Position numbers and translations under genes: made by a program. A stretch of 64,000 bases of DNA from NCBI RefSeq assembly GCF_001953865.1, contig NZ_MQUQ01000041.1:1-64000 (forward strand). The letters are read 5' to 3'. Positions 7,302-16,621 of this stretch are shown in pieces. Position 1 is the first letter of the stretch. Each line of letters opens with the position of its first letter. The stretch is from Amycolatopsis coloradensis. GTDB taxonomy: Bacteria; Actinomycetota; Actinomycetes; Mycobacteriales; Pseudonocardiaceae. The notes beneath the pieces are model-generated. The model worked only from the letters and a program-made list of their open reading frames with translations, did not search any database and was not told the DNA's origin.

Positions 7302-8956
7302 ACGTCACCCGGTCCCGGATTCGCCGGGTCGGTCGCGCCGCCGAAGTGGTTCAGCACGCCCCACACCGCGTTCAACGCCGTCTGGACGGCGCCTTCGGCC
7401 CAGCCGGCCGTCCACGAAACGTCGTCGCCCGCGAGGAAAAGGCCGCGGTGCCGGGCTTCGAGGCCGTCCTGCATGAAATGCGTGAACAGCCGGTGCTGGT
7501 AGCGGTAGTGGCCGGGCAGGTTCGCCTTGAACGCGCCCATGAAATGCGGCTCGGCCTCCCACGACACGGTCACCGGGTCGCCGATGATGTGCCGCCGGAC
7601 GTCGACGCCGGGATAGATTTCCCGCAGCGACTGGAGCATCACCTCGACGCGCTCGGAGACCGAGAGCGGCAGCCACTTCAGCGAATCGTCGGCCCAGGTG
7701 TAGGAAAGGCAGATCACCGCGGGCGCGTCCGGGTCGTCGCCGAGCAGGTAGGTGCCGCGCGGCATCCGGTCGGTCAGCGTCATGCTCATCGTGTCGCGGC
7801 CGGTCTCCGGGTCCTTGTCCAGCCAGAAGGGCCGGTCCACCGGGACGAAGACCTTCGACGACGCCATGTAGTGCGTGCGCTCGATCGCGGTCCAGTGGTC
7901 GATCGGGAACAACGCCGCGTCGCATTCGATGTTCGACAGCAGCATCCAGCTCTGCGCGGTGAACACCGCCGCGGGATAGGTGCGGATGCGGCCTTCGGTG
8001 TCGGTCACGGTGATGTTGTTCGGCGCGGTCCGGTGCAGCCGGGCGACGCCGGGGCTCGGGCTTCCGCCGTGCAGTGAACTCAAACTCGTCCCGGCGGGCC
8101 AGAAAGCGATGTCCTCGGGCGCGTGTTCCCACAGCCGCGACGGAAGTTGCCTGCTGCCGCCGACGATGCCGCGGTGCTCGTCGTCGGCGCCGGTGTAGAC
8201 CACCCGAAGGATCTCCAGGATGGAGTTCGGGAAGTCGGTGTCCCAGCCGCCGGTGCCGAAGCCGACCTGGCCGAAGATCTCGCGGTCGCGGAAGGAGGCG
8301 AACGCGGGTGAGTCGCAGAGGAAACCGTAGAACGTCTGGTTGTCCAGACGCGGCACGAGTTCGTTCCACAGCCGCTTGATCGTCTTCGCGTCGCGGTCCC
8401 GGATCGCGGTCTGCATCTCGGTGAACGCGGCCTGCTCGGTCAGCGTGCTGTCCCAGGCGGCGGCGACCTTGCCGAAGACGGCGGGAAGTTCGTCCGCCGT
8501 GCGCGCGTAGTGGCTCTCGCCCTTGAGGTCGACGACGGTGCTCGGCGTTCCCGGCGCCAGCGGGTTCGGGAACGGCGACGTCTGGAGGCCGACCTTGTCG
8601 ATGTAGTGGAAGAGCGCGGTGGACGCGGGCGGGAAACGCATCGCGCCCATCTCCGCGACGACGTCGTCCGGGCAGCCGGGGAAGTTCACCGTGCGCAGGC
8701 GGCCGCCGATCTCGGCGATCTCGTGCACGACCGGACGCAGGCCGAGTTTCATGAGCTCGTACGCGGTGACGATGCCGGAAAGGCCACCGCCGATCACCGC
8801 CACCTCGGTGCCGTGCCGGTCGGCCGGAAGCGAGCCGAGACCGGCGGGGCTGGCGAGGAAATCGTCGTAGGCGAACGGGAAGTCGGGGCCGAACATGGTG
8901 ATCGGACGGCCGGCCGGTTCGTCGTGGTGGATCGCGGTCGGGAGGGCGGAAGTCAT
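7265..8956 (-). CDS. davB: Flavin amino-acid monooxygenase, L-lysine 2-monooxygenase (DavB) type
   Basis: This 563-residue flavoprotein has an N-terminal FAD-binding motif VIGGGLSG (residues 54-61), GGRL downstream of it, and the C-terminal FAD loop GDDVSWTAGWAEGAVQT. Blocks such as ITMFGPDFPFAYDD, FGQVGFGTGGWD, GHYRYQHRLF and DPANPGPGDVYDDI follow, as I recall it, Pseudomonas DavB, which oxidatively decarboxylates lysine to 5-aminovaleramide; tryptophan and phenylalanine 2-monooxygenases are related. The next gene overlaps by 4 bp and encodes a nitrilase-fold amidase, the partner expected for DavB. It is co-transcribed as the second gene of the pair. Substrate assignment is by similarity only. 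Confidence 0.82.
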   Translation of the reverse strand: MTSALPTAIHHDEPAGRPITMFGPDFPFAYDDFLASPAGLGSLPADRHGTEVAVIGGGLSGIVTAYELMKLGLRPVVHEIAEIGGRLRTVNFPGCPDDVVAEMGAMRFPPASTALFHYIDKVGLQTSPFPNPLAPGTPSTVVDLKGESHYARTADELPAVFGKVAAAWDSTLTEQAAFTEMQTAIRDRDAKTIKRLWNELVPRLDNQTFYGFLCDSPAFASFRDREIFGQVGFGTGGWDTDFPNSILEILRVVYTGADDEHRGIVGGSRQLPSRLWEHAPEDIAFWPAGTSLSSLHGGSPSPGVARLHRTAPNNITVTDTEGRIRTYPAAVFTAQSWMLLSNIECDAALFPIDHWTAIERTHYMASSKVFVPVDRPFWLDKDPETGRDTMSMTLTDRMPRGTYLLGDDPDAPAVICLSYTWADDSLKWLPLSVSERVEVMLQSLREIYPGVDVRRHIIGDPVTVSWEAEPHFMGAFKANLPGHYRYQHRLFTHFMQDGLEARHRGLFLAGDDVSWTAGWAEGAVQTALNAVWGVLNHFGGATDPANPGPGDVYDDIAPIELPD

Positions 8957-9708
8957 GCGGAGAGTCCTCGGTACAGCTCGGGCCGCCTGTCGGCCAGATG
9001 GGTGTTTTCGGCTCGGGAAACGAGCAGGGCGGTCCTGTCGACGTCGGCGCTGATCAACTCCGGACCGGCGCCCGCGCGGGCGAGCACTTCACCGGTCGGG
9101 GCGACGACGCAGGACCGGCCGCAGTAGGTCAGTTCCTGTTCGGTGTCGCACCGGTTCGCGTAGACGACGTACAGTTGGCTTTCGTACGCGCGACCGGGCA
9201 CCAGTGTGTCGGCGACCAGTTCGTACGGGCTCATCAGCGCCGTCGGCACCAGCAGCAGTTCGGTCCCGGCCAGCGCGTGCGCCCGCACCAGTTCGGGGAA
9301 CTCGACGTCGTAACAGATCACCAGGCCGACGGAGACACCGCCGAGGTCGGCGCGGACGACCGCCTCGGTGCCCGGCTCGAACCAGGAGCGGTCGATGTCG
9401 CCGAACAGATGCGTCTTGCGGTAGTTCGCCAGACGGCGGCCGCCGGGGCCGATCAGCTGGACGCTGTTGTAGACGTGGGCGCCGTCGCGCTCGGGATAGC
9501 CGTAGGCCAGCGCGACGCCGGTTTCCGTTGCCAGCGCGGACATCCGCGCCGCCGTCGGACCGTCGGCCGGTTCGGCGAGCGCGTGGGAACGGGCGCCGAT
9601 GTGGTAGCCGGTGGTGATCATTTCGGCGGCGACCACGAGATCGGCGTCCGACGCCGCGACCGCGGCGGGGAGTTTGGCGTAGGAGCCCTGGTGGACAGCG
9701 ACCTTCAT
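8953..9708 (-). CDS. davA: Nitrilase-superfamily amidase, 5-aminovaleramidase (DavA) type
   Basis: The 251-residue carbon-nitrogen hydrolase has the Glu-Lys-Cys triad: Glu29 (VAAEM), Lys98 (YRKTHLFG) and Cys132 (ICYDVEFPE). It would hydrolyse an omega-amino amide to the acid and ammonia; paired with the upstream-type monooxygenase it fits conversion of 5-aminovaleramide to 5-aminovalerate. ATG at 9708 is preceded by TATCGT with a 7-nt gap, suggesting a leaderless message that begins with this gene. The frame stays open upstream into an unrelated acyltransferase scrap, so the longer version is not real. Confidence 0.8.
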   Translation of the reverse strand: MKVAVHQGSYAKLPAAVAASDADLVVAAEMITTGYHIGARSHALAEPADGPTAARMSALATETGVALAYGYPERDGAHVYNSVQLIGPGGRRLANYRKTHLFGDIDRSWFEPGTEAVVRADLGGVSVGLVICYDVEFPELVRAHALAGTELLLVPTALMSPYELVADTLVPGRAYESQLYVVYANRCDTEQELTYCGRSCVVAPTGEVLARAGAGPELISADVDRTALLVSRAENTHLADRRPELYRGLSA

Positions 9709-9858
9709 ACCCACGACGATATCTGCCGTTTCACTGCGCGGATAAGGGCGAATCGTTGCGTATGATCTTGGCAAGCCCTCGGTTCGATGCAGCCCGATGC
9801 AATTGTGCGGCGATTTGTTGTTTAGATCACCCACCCGGTGACGGCTCCTCGGTGTTCT

Positions 9859-9975
9859 CGCCCGGCCGAGCGCCGCCACCAGCAGCACGAGCCCGACCAG
9901 CAGCGGCCGGAACAGGTAGAACCGTCCCTGGATCGACAGCGACCAGAAATGCTGGACGACGCTAGCCTCCGCCGT
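9859..9975 (-). pseudogene. Fragment of an acyltransferase-3 (OafA-like) gene
   Basis: A minus-strand frame encodes VVQHFWSLSIQGRFYLFRPL followed by a hydrophobic helix. HFWSLSxQxxFY is the signature of membrane acyltransferases of the OafA/YrhL group. Only about 39 residues are left, the frame runs into davA without a usable protein, and the 5' end meets a stop. It is a deletion relic within the 453-bp gap 9709-10161. Confidence 0.6.
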
Positions 9976-10069
9976 ACTCTCCCGCACACAACCACCGCCA
10001 TGATCGGGCCGCCGACAGGCGGGGACCTACGGCAGGAAGCTGTGAGCGAGCCAGAACGGAGACGTGATT

Positions 10070-10096
10070 CGCGTGCTCGAGGTTTTCAAGCACGCG
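10070..10096. repeat. Hairpin with AGCACGCG arms
   Basis: CGCGTGCT and its complement AGCACGCG flank an 11-nt loop. The arm AAGCACGCGAGT recurs at about 11469-11480, so this is a small dispersed motif in gaps of this genome; it may also insulate the following gene. Confidence 0.45.
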
Positions 10097-10161
10097 AGTC
10101 CGGTCTGGAGGTGATCAGGAATCGAGAAGCGGGGTCGGCGCGGTCGTCCTAATCTCGCCTC

Positions 10162-10557
10162 ATGACGACAAAGTTGCAGGTGAGCACCATTATGCTTGGC
10201 GTCGAGGACGTCGACCGTGCCAAGAAGTTCTACGCCGAAAGCCTCGGCTGCGAAATAGAGCAGGACTACCCCGGCTTCGTGAAATGCGCCCTCGGCGAGG
10301 GATCCCCGTCGCTGGTCCTCTACGCACGAGAGGCGGCCGCCCAGGACGCCGGCGTGCCCGCCGAAGGCTCGGGTTTCCGCGGGTCGTCCTTCCACCACAT
10401 CACCGATTCCCGGGACGAGGTCGACGAAGTCATACGGGCCGCGATCGCGGCGGGCGCGACCGTCGTCAAGGAGGCCGTCGGAGCCGACTGGGGCGGGTAT
10501 TCCGGCTACTTCGCCGACCCCGACGGCTACCTGTGGAAGGTCGCGACCGAGGCCTGA
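10162..10557 (+). CDS. VOC-family (glyoxalase/bleomycin-resistance fold) protein
   Basis: The 131-residue protein has the two beta-alpha-beta-beta-beta modules of the vicinal oxygen chelate fold: VSTIMLGVEDVDRAKKFYAE and, in the second half, GYFADPDGYLWKVA, the usual C-terminal metal-ligand Glu replaced around LWKVATE. Such proteins are lyases, dioxygenases or drug binders; no substrate can be named. TAATCT (10150-10155) ends 6 nt before the ATG, so the mRNA is probably leaderless. Single gene. Confidence 0.87.
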   Translation: MTTKLQVSTIMLGVEDVDRAKKFYAESLGCEIEQDYPGFVKCALGEGSPSLVLYAREAAAQDAGVPAEGSGFRGSSFHHITDSRDEVDEVIRAAIAAGATVVKEAVGADWGGYSGYFADPDGYLWKVATEA

Positions 10558-10596
10558 CACCCAGCGGGCGGTGACCTCCTGCGCGAGACTGGAGCG

Positions 10597-11391
10597 ATGC
10601 GACTCGACCTGAACGGGAAGACGGCCTTGGTCACCGGATCGACCCAGGGCATCGGTTTCGCCATCGCCACAGGCCTGGCGAAGGCCGGTGCCCGGGTCGC
10701 GCTCAACGGCCGGGGAGAGTCCGGTGTCACGGCCGCGATCGACCGGCTGCGTGGCGAGGTGCCGGACGCCGACGTCGTCGCGGCACCGGGGGACGTGTCC
10801 ACCGGCGACGGCACCGACCGGGTTCTGGAGGCGGTGCCCGACATCGACGTCCTGGTCAACAACCTCGGCATCTTCGGGTCGCGGTCACCTTTGGACATCA
10901 CCGATGACGAGTGGCGGCGTTACTTCGAGGTCAACGTCCTCGCCGCGGTGCGGCTGACCCGCGCGTACCTGCCGGGGATGACGAGCCGCGGCTGGGGACG
11001 GATCCAGTACATCGCCAGCGATTCCGCGATCGTCATCCCCGCCGAGATGATCCACTACGGGGTGTCGAAGACCGCGTTGCTCGGCGTGTCCCGCGGGTTC
11101 GCCAAGACCGCGGCGGGGACGGGCGTCACGGTCAACTCGGTGATCGCGGGCCCGACCCACACCGGCGGTGTCGAGGACTTCGTCTACGAACTGGTCGACA
11201 AGGATCTCCCGTGGAACGAGGCGCAGCGCGAGTTCATGCGCCTGCACCGGCCGCAATCGTTGCTGCAGCGGCTCATCGAACCCGAGGAGATCGCCAACCT
11301 GGTGGTGTACCTCGCTTCCCCGCTCGCCTCGGCCACGACAGGAGCCGCCGTCCGGGTCGACGGCGGCTACGTCGATTCGATCGTGCCCTGA
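10597..11391 (+). CDS. Short-chain dehydrogenase/reductase
   Basis: A classical SDR of 264 residues: cofactor motif TGSTQGIG (13-20), NNLG (88-91), catalytic Ser near 141-143, Tyr154 and Lys158 in YGVSK. The C-terminus AVRVDGGYVDSIVP is of the usual type with the glycine-rich end before the dimer contact. NAD(P)-dependent oxidation or reduction of an unknown alcohol or ketone in the cytosol. It follows the VOC gene by 39 bp and could share its transcript. No pathway partner is present nearby. Confidence 0.92.
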   Translation: MRLDLNGKTALVTGSTQGIGFAIATGLAKAGARVALNGRGESGVTAAIDRLRGEVPDADVVAAPGDVSTGDGTDRVLEAVPDIDVLVNNLGIFGSRSPLDITDDEWRRYFEVNVLAAVRLTRAYLPGMTSRGWGRIQYIASDSAIVIPAEMIHYGVSKTALLGVSRGFAKTAAGTGVTVNSVIAGPTHTGGVEDFVYELVDKDLPWNEAQREFMRLHRPQSLLQRLIEPEEIANLVVYLASPLASATTGAAVRVDGGYVDSIVP

Positions 11392-11510
11392 GGACCCCTT
11401 ACGACTTGTGGCGCGCTGACAGTCCACAAAGGACTCACGGCCGGATCCCACCGCGTGTTACGCCGTCAAGCACGCGAGTTCACCGTTCGGGCACGCGAGG
11501 GCGCGTGACG

Positions 11511-12020
11511 CTAGTCACGTCGCCAGTCCCGGCCCTCGACCCGGGCCTTCATCCGCTGCAGCGTGATCGCGATATTGGCGCGATTGGCCCCGGCGCGGTC
11601 GGACTGGCCGGTGATGAAGATGGCGATCGGGACGAACCAGGGTGGCATCCACAGCCAGTTCGTCACGGTGACTCGGCTGCCGTCCCCGTCGGACCGGATG
11701 TCGTACTCCCAGCGGGAAATCGGCACCCGGAACTGCGTGCGCACCCGGTAGGCGAACCGGCGCCCGGGCTCGGCTTCGATGATTTCCGCATGCGTCACCC
11801 AATGCCGCCAGCCGTTGCGGTTGCTGCCCGCGAACCGGTTCCCGACCGCGGCCTCGGTCGCACCGCGGATCCAGCGAGCCTTACGAAGCTCCTGGGCACA
11901 CTCCGCCATCGCGACGGGGTCACTGACCAGCCGGTACACGATCTCCGGTGGCGCGTCGACGGTGACCTCACCGGAGGCGAGCGGCTTGCAGATCAGGCTG
12001 TCCCTCGACTTCGTCACCAT
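11511..12020 (-). CDS. SRPBCC-family (START-like) protein
   Basis: The 169-residue protein reads SGEVTVDAPPEIVYRLVSDP at its start, the first strand and helix of the polyketide cyclase/START fold, then alternating strands (ITRAEII-type, SRWEYDIRSDGDGSRVTV) and a long C-terminal helix. It should bind a hydrophobic ligand in a cavity; the C-terminal part has a hydrophobic segment (WFVPIAIFITG), so it may touch the membrane. ATG 12020 follows GGGAGG. Function otherwise unknown. Confidence 0.82.
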   Translation of the reverse strand: MVTKSRDSLICKPLASGEVTVDAPPEIVYRLVSDPVAMAECAQELRKARWIRGATEAAVGNRFAGSNRNGWRHWVTHAEIIEAEPGRRFAYRVRTQFRVPISRWEYDIRSDGDGSRVTVTNWLWMPPWFVPIAIFITGQSDRAGANRANIAITLQRMKARVEGRDWRRD

Positions 12021-12119
12021 CGCGCCTCCCGTTCGACTCCCTGAGCCCACCAGCACGAGGTCACGCGGTCAAGAGCGCAATCGCAACTACAGCACGTACG
12101 CGCACTTCCCGGTCCCCGA

Positions 12120-12758
12120 TCAGGTCGTCGGCTCCGCGGGGAACGTCACGCGGAAGCCGAGTGCCTGGAGCATCCCCGTGAGCATCGCCTTGGTGTTGGC
12201 CTTGGCGCGCTCGAGGAGGCCGGAGTGCTGCGCGGCGTCGGCGATCCGTTTCTCCGCGGCGAGGTGGAACTGCTGCTGGTTCGGCACGGAGACAAGCGCC
12301 CCGAGCCGGTCGATCAGACCGCGCTCCTGGCCGAAGACGTAGCTGCGCTCGTTGTCCAGATTGGGTTTCGCCAGCTGAGGATCGGGCAACCGCACCTCGA
12401 CCGACTTCCGGTCTTCCGAGACGGTGAGGGAATTCTCCACCAGCGAGCCGAAATCGACGTACGCGTCGACCGAGCCCGCCGCCACGAACAGGGTCCGCTC
12501 CCCGGCGATGCTCGCGGGCACCCACTTGACGTCCTTCTCGATGTCGACGATGACCTGGTAGTCACCGACCGCGGCGTGATACTGGCTGAGGTCACGCATG
12601 GCCTGCAGCACCGCGGGCTGCGAACGGTCCACAGTGGACGTTTCGAACGGGTTGAGCCTCGACAGCAGCCCGGTGAACTGCACTACGGCACCCACGATCA
12701 GCAACCCGACCAGGGTGAACGCGCCGAGACGCACCCAGCGTTTCTTCACGCCCATCAC
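12120..12758 (-). CDS. DUF4230 membrane-anchored protein
   Basis: This 212-residue protein has one N-terminal transmembrane helix (about residues 11-33) and an extracytoplasmic domain with the DUF4230 pattern: VLQAMRDLSQYHAAVGDYQV near the start, GSVDAYVDFG, VEVRLPDPQL and a long C-terminal helix (AQHSGLLERAKANTKAMLTG). The family has no established function. The start could be either of two adjacent ATGs (12758 or 12755), with GGAGAGG upstream. It is divergent from the mannosyltransferase gene. Confidence 0.85.
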   Translation of the reverse strand: MMGVKKRWVRLGAFTLVGLLIVGAVVQFTGLLSRLNPFETSTVDRSQPAVLQAMRDLSQYHAAVGDYQVIVDIEKDVKWVPASIAGERTLFVAAGSVDAYVDFGSLVENSLTVSEDRKSVEVRLPDPQLAKPNLDNERSYVFGQERGLIDRLGALVSVPNQQQFHLAAEKRIADAAQHSGLLERAKANTKAMLTGMLQALGFRVTFPAEPTT

Positions 12759-12865
12759 CGCCTCTCCAGCGCGGGGATACCCGGCGAACGCGGTCTCGAA
12801 GCGTCCCGGCCGGTTTCTCGGACGATCGGCGGAACCGGAGTTCGCGGTTGGAGTAGTTTGGCCGC

Positions 12866-14293
12866 ATGCAAAACGTCTTGCCCGCGCCGGAGAAGACCGG
12901 GCTGACCAGCTCGGCGTTGCACTGGGCTGGTTTCCTCGGGATCGCGGTGCTGGTGCTGGTCACCTCCGGGATCGGCCTGCCATCGGTGCTGGTGGTGGCG
13001 CTGGGCGTCACCGGGATGGCCACCCTGGTGCTGTCCTGGCTGGGCATCGGACGGCTCGCCGCCGAGCTGCCCGAGCGGCGGCTGTACGGGATCGCGGTCT
13101 CGTGGTGCGCGCCACTGCTGGTCGCGCGCCCGCTGTTCAGCGGCGACATCAACAGCTATCTGGCGCAAGGACTCATCGCGGCCAAGGGGTTCGACACCTA
13201 TCTCGTCGGACCGGCGGAGGCGCTCGGCGCCGATTCGCCGGTGACGCTGGCGGTCAGCCACTACTGGCGGGACACCCCCGCGCCCTATGGACCGGCGTTC
13301 GTCGCACTGGCCCGCGCGATCGCCCACCTCGCCGGGGAAAACTTCGTCCCGACCGTGCTGCTGCACCGGCTGCTGGGGCTGGCCGGTATCGCGCTCATGG
13401 CGTGGGCGCTCCCCCGGCTCGCCCGCCGCGTCGGCGTCTCGCCGTCGATCGCGCTGTGGCTGGCCCTGCTCAACCCGCTGGTGCTGTGGCACATCGTCGC
13501 GGGCGTGCACAACGACGGGCTCATGGTCGGGCTGATGGTCGCCGGGCTGGAACTCGTCCTCATGGGCGCGGCGAAGTCCGGCGCCGCCCGCCCGGCGCTG
13601 ATCGCGGCGGGCGTGATCGCGGTGAGCGCCGCCGCGAACATCAAGATCGTGGCCGTCGCGGGTCTGCTGTTCGTCGGCGTCGACCTGTTCCGCCGGGCGA
13701 CACCCGCCGGACGGGTGGCGGTGGCGCTCGGGCTGCCCGCCGGATTCGCCGCGGTCACCGTGGCGATCTCAGTCGGCAGCGGGCTCGGTTTCGGCTGGAT
13801 CCGCGTGCTCTCCGGGGTTTCCGGCCAGGTCCACAGCTGGATGGCGCCCACCAACGAACTCGGTTTCCTCGTCGGCGGGGTCGGCAAGATCTTCGGCGCG
13901 GACCTCACCGACGATGCCATCAAGGTGTTCTCGCTCATCGGCGCGATCCTCGGCCTCGCCGTCGGGGCCAGGCTGTTGTGGCACACCTACCGCGAGAAGA
14001 CGCACCCGCTCCACGGCGCGGGACTGACCTTCGCCGCGATGCTGGTCCTCGGGCCGGTCGTGCAGCCGTGGTATCTCCTGTGGACGGTCGCGCTGCTCGC
14101 CGTCAGCCTCACCACCGGCCGGGGGCGGTGGATCCTCGCCGGGGTCAGCGCGGTGTTCGGTGTGCTGCTCCCGCCCGCGAACGGCGGTGCCGTGTCGCTG
14201 GCACTGGGCTACCTGATCGCCGTCGCGCTCATCGGCGGGACCTTGTTCTTCTTGAAGCGGGAGAACCTGTTGCCGGAGATCAGGACGCGGTGA
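12866..14293 (+). CDS. mptB: Polyprenol-phosphomannose-dependent alpha-1,6-mannosyltransferase, MptB-like
   Basis: The 475-residue protein has a dozen hydrophobic helices and the GT-C features of MptA/MptB: the first large loop carries RPLFSGDINSYLAQG with the acidic residue, then SHYWRDTPAPYGPA, and NPLVLWHIVAGVHNDGLMVG. In mycobacteria and corynebacteria these enzymes extend the mannan core of lipomannan at the outer membrane face. The symbol is by family resemblance. TAGTTT (12854-12859) ends 6 nt before ATG 12866, so the gene is probably leaderless. No other cell-wall gene is adjacent. Confidence 0.85.
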   Translation: MQNVLPAPEKTGLTSSALHWAGFLGIAVLVLVTSGIGLPSVLVVALGVTGMATLVLSWLGIGRLAAELPERRLYGIAVSWCAPLLVARPLFSGDINSYLAQGLIAAKGFDTYLVGPAEALGADSPVTLAVSHYWRDTPAPYGPAFVALARAIAHLAGENFVPTVLLHRLLGLAGIALMAWALPRLARRVGVSPSIALWLALLNPLVLWHIVAGVHNDGLMVGLMVAGLELVLMGAAKSGAARPALIAAGVIAVSAAANIKIVAVAGLLFVGVDLFRRATPAGRVAVALGLPAGFAAVTVAISVGSGLGFGWIRVLSGVSGQVHSWMAPTNELGFLVGGVGKIFGADLTDDAIKVFSLIGAILGLAVGARLLWHTYREKTHPLHGAGLTFAAMLVLGPVVQPWYLLWTVALLAVSLTTGRGRWILAGVSAVFGVLLPPANGGAVSLALGYLIAVALIGGTLFFLKRENLLPEIRTR

Positions 14294-14301
14294 AGCCGGG
14301 T

Positions 14302-15204
14302 TCAGGTCCGGACCGGGATGGCGATGGAGAACTCCCCGCCGTCGATCAGGTCGAGCAGGAGGCGGGCCGCCGGACCGGGTGGCCGCTCACCCCTCGTGGC
14401 GATGGTCAGCGGCCAGACGAGGCCGGGCTCATCGAGCGGGATCGTCCTGGCCCCTGACAACAGCCGGAGGTCGGGGACCACCGCGATGCCGAGCCCCGCC
14501 GCCACATAGGCGGGTACCGCGCGCAGATCGGCGACCTCGACGATGACCCGCCGCGGGGCCCCGATCGCCTCGAACGCGCGGTCCAGGGCGACCCGGTTGC
14601 CGAAGCCGCGCGGATTGTCCACGAACGACTCGTCCGCGAGGTCCGCCAAGGTCAGCGACCGGCGGTTTTCCAGCCGGTGGCCGTCCGGCAGCACGGCGAC
14701 GAACGGCGCCGCCCCGACCAGCTTGGTGTCGAGCCCGGCGAGATCGGACTCGGGCAGGCCGAGCAGGGCGACGTCGAGCCTGCCCTGGCGCAGGTCTTCG
14801 GCCAATCCTGTCGATCCGGTGATCGACACCGTGACGTGCAGGTCGACCAGCGGGTACCGCCGATGGAACGCGCCGAGCAGATCGGGCAGGTCGAGGTCGC
14901 CGACGCTGGTCAGGGTCCCGACGCGAAGACTGCCGCGCAGACCGGCGGAGGCGTCGGCGACCACTTCGCGCGCTCTGCCGAGCGCCTCCAGCGCGGCCTT
15001 GGCCTCGGGCAGGAACACCTTGCCCGCCGGGGAAAGCTCGACCCGCCGCGTCGACCGGTCGAACAGTTTGACGCCCAGTTCGCCTTCGAGCGCCTGGATC
15101 GTCGCCGACACGGTGGACTGCACCGCGTACAGCCGTCGAGCAGCGCGGGTGAAGCTGAGTTCCTCGGCGACGGCGACGAAGCATTCGAGCTGACGTGTCT
15201 CCAC
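14302..15204 (-). CDS. LysR-family regulator (divergent to MFS exporter)
   Basis: A 300-residue LysR protein: winged helix at the start (LECFVAVAEELSFTRAARRL, then STVSATIQALEGELGVKLFDR) and the two-lobed effector domain. GTG at 15204 has GATAAT 7 nt upstream, suggesting a leaderless message. It faces the exporter gene across an 82-bp gap, the standard arrangement in which the regulator controls the exporter. The effector is unknown. Confidence 0.93.
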   Translation of the reverse strand: METRQLECFVAVAEELSFTRAARRLYAVQSTVSATIQALEGELGVKLFDRSTRRVELSPAGKVFLPEAKAALEALGRAREVVADASAGLRGSLRVGTLTSVGDLDLPDLLGAFHRRYPLVDLHVTVSITGSTGLAEDLRQGRLDVALLGLPESDLAGLDTKLVGAAPFVAVLPDGHRLENRRSLTLADLADESFVDNPRGFGNRVALDRAFEAIGAPRRVIVEVADLRAVPAYVAAGLGIAVVPDLRLLSGARTIPLDEPGLVWPLTIATRGERPPGPAARLLLDLIDGGEFSIAIPVRT

Positions 15205-15286
15205 GCCACCGATTATCGCAGTTTGGGATAACTGTGACCAGCATTGTTCGTTGGACTTGGATGATCGGGGGACTCACAGTGGAAAC

Positions 15287-16510
15287 ATGTTGAACACCGT
15301 CACCCTCCCCCGTCCCGCGTTCCGGCCAATCAGCCACGGTCGCGGCTTCTGGGTCGTCGCGGCCGCCTACGCCGTCTCGCTGGCTTTCTCGACCGTTCCC
15401 ACCCCGCTTTACGTGCTCTACCAGCAACGTGACGGCTTCCCGACCTACGTCGTGACCATCGTGTTCGCGGCATACGCGGTGGGCGTGATGGCCAGCCTGT
15501 ACCTCGCCGGGCATGTCAGCGATTGGCTGGGACGACGGCGGGTGATCCTCGCCGCGACCCTGGCGCAGGCACTTTCCGCGACGCTCTTCCTGGCGTGGCC
15601 GGACGTCCCCGGGCTGATCCTGGCCAGGCTCGTCGGCGGCGTGGGGATCGGCGCGCTGACCGCGACCGCCACCGCCCATCTGTCCGAACTGCGCGCCGTG
15701 GCCCGGCCGCGCGAAGACCACGGCCGCGCGGGGCTGATCGCGACCGTGGTCAACATGGGCGGCCTGTCGCTCGGGCCGCTGTTCGGCGGGGTGTTCGCGA
15801 GCTACTCGGCCGAGCCGCTCGTCACGCCGTTCGTGTTCTTCCTGGTTCTGCTGGTGGTCTCGGCCATCGCGGTCGCGCTCGTCCCGGAAACGGTGGAGCG
15901 CGCCGAGGAACGGCCCGCGTACCGGCCACAACGTGTCTCGCTGCCGTCGAGCGCGCGGCCCGCGTTCTTCGGCGCGGCGATCGGCGCCTTCGCGGCCTTC
16001 GCGATCACGGGTCTGTTCATGGCGCTGACGCCGACACTGCTGGCGCAGGGTTTGCACGAGAGTTCACGGCTGCTGGCCGGTCTCGCGTCGTTCTCCGTGT
16101 TCCTCGCGGCCGCCGCCGCGCAGGTGGTCTTCGCCGGTTTGGCCAGGCGTGCCCAGCTTCGGCTCGGCCTCGTGCTGATGGTGTCCGGCCTGGTGGCGTT
16201 GCCGGTCGCGGTGACGACGTCCCAGCTGTGGCTCTTCCTCGCGGGCGGGGTCGTGGCGGGTGCCGGTGTCGGGCTCGGTTTCCGCGCCTCGGTGGCCACC
16301 GTCGCCGCCCTCGCCGAACCGCCGGTGCGCGGCGAAGTACTCGCGGCCCTGTTCCTGGCCGCCTACGCCGGACTGGTCCTGCCCATCCTTCTCGTCGGCA
16401 TCGCGCTGGTCTGGCTGCCGAGCGCGTGGGCGCTGATCGGGTTCTCGGTGCTGGAACTGGGTTTGCTCGCCTGGTCGGCACCCAAGGTGCTGGCAGGGCG
16501 CCAAAACTGA
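15287..16510 (+). CDS. MFS exporter (DHA1-like)
   Basis: The 407-residue protein has 12 predicted transmembrane helices and the loop 2-3 signature AGHVSDWLGRRRVI of the major facilitator family, plus GGVGIGALTATATA in helix 4-5. Members of this group expel drugs or metabolites with proton exchange. ATG 15287 was chosen; a TTG at 15251 would add 12 poorly conserved residues. Probably controlled by the divergent LysR gene. Substrate unknown. Confidence 0.9.
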   Translation: MLNTVTLPRPAFRPISHGRGFWVVAAAYAVSLAFSTVPTPLYVLYQQRDGFPTYVVTIVFAAYAVGVMASLYLAGHVSDWLGRRRVILAATLAQALSATLFLAWPDVPGLILARLVGGVGIGALTATATAHLSELRAVARPREDHGRAGLIATVVNMGGLSLGPLFGGVFASYSAEPLVTPFVFFLVLLVVSAIAVALVPETVERAEERPAYRPQRVSLPSSARPAFFGAAIGAFAAFAITGLFMALTPTLLAQGLHESSRLLAGLASFSVFLAAAAAQVVFAGLARRAQLRLGLVLMVSGLVALPVAVTTSQLWLFLAGGVVAGAGVGLGFRASVATVAALAEPPVRGEVLAALFLAAYAGLVLPILLVGIALVWLPSAWALIGFSVLELGLLAWSAPKVLAGRQN

Positions 16511-16621
16511 GGCCCTGACCGTCCACAGTGGCGCGTCCGCGTGGGTGACCCTCGTCAAACCCGCGGGCGCCCCGCACCGGCGGTGTGCGACCCTGGGTGC
16601 GGAACCTCGTGATCGAGGTCC

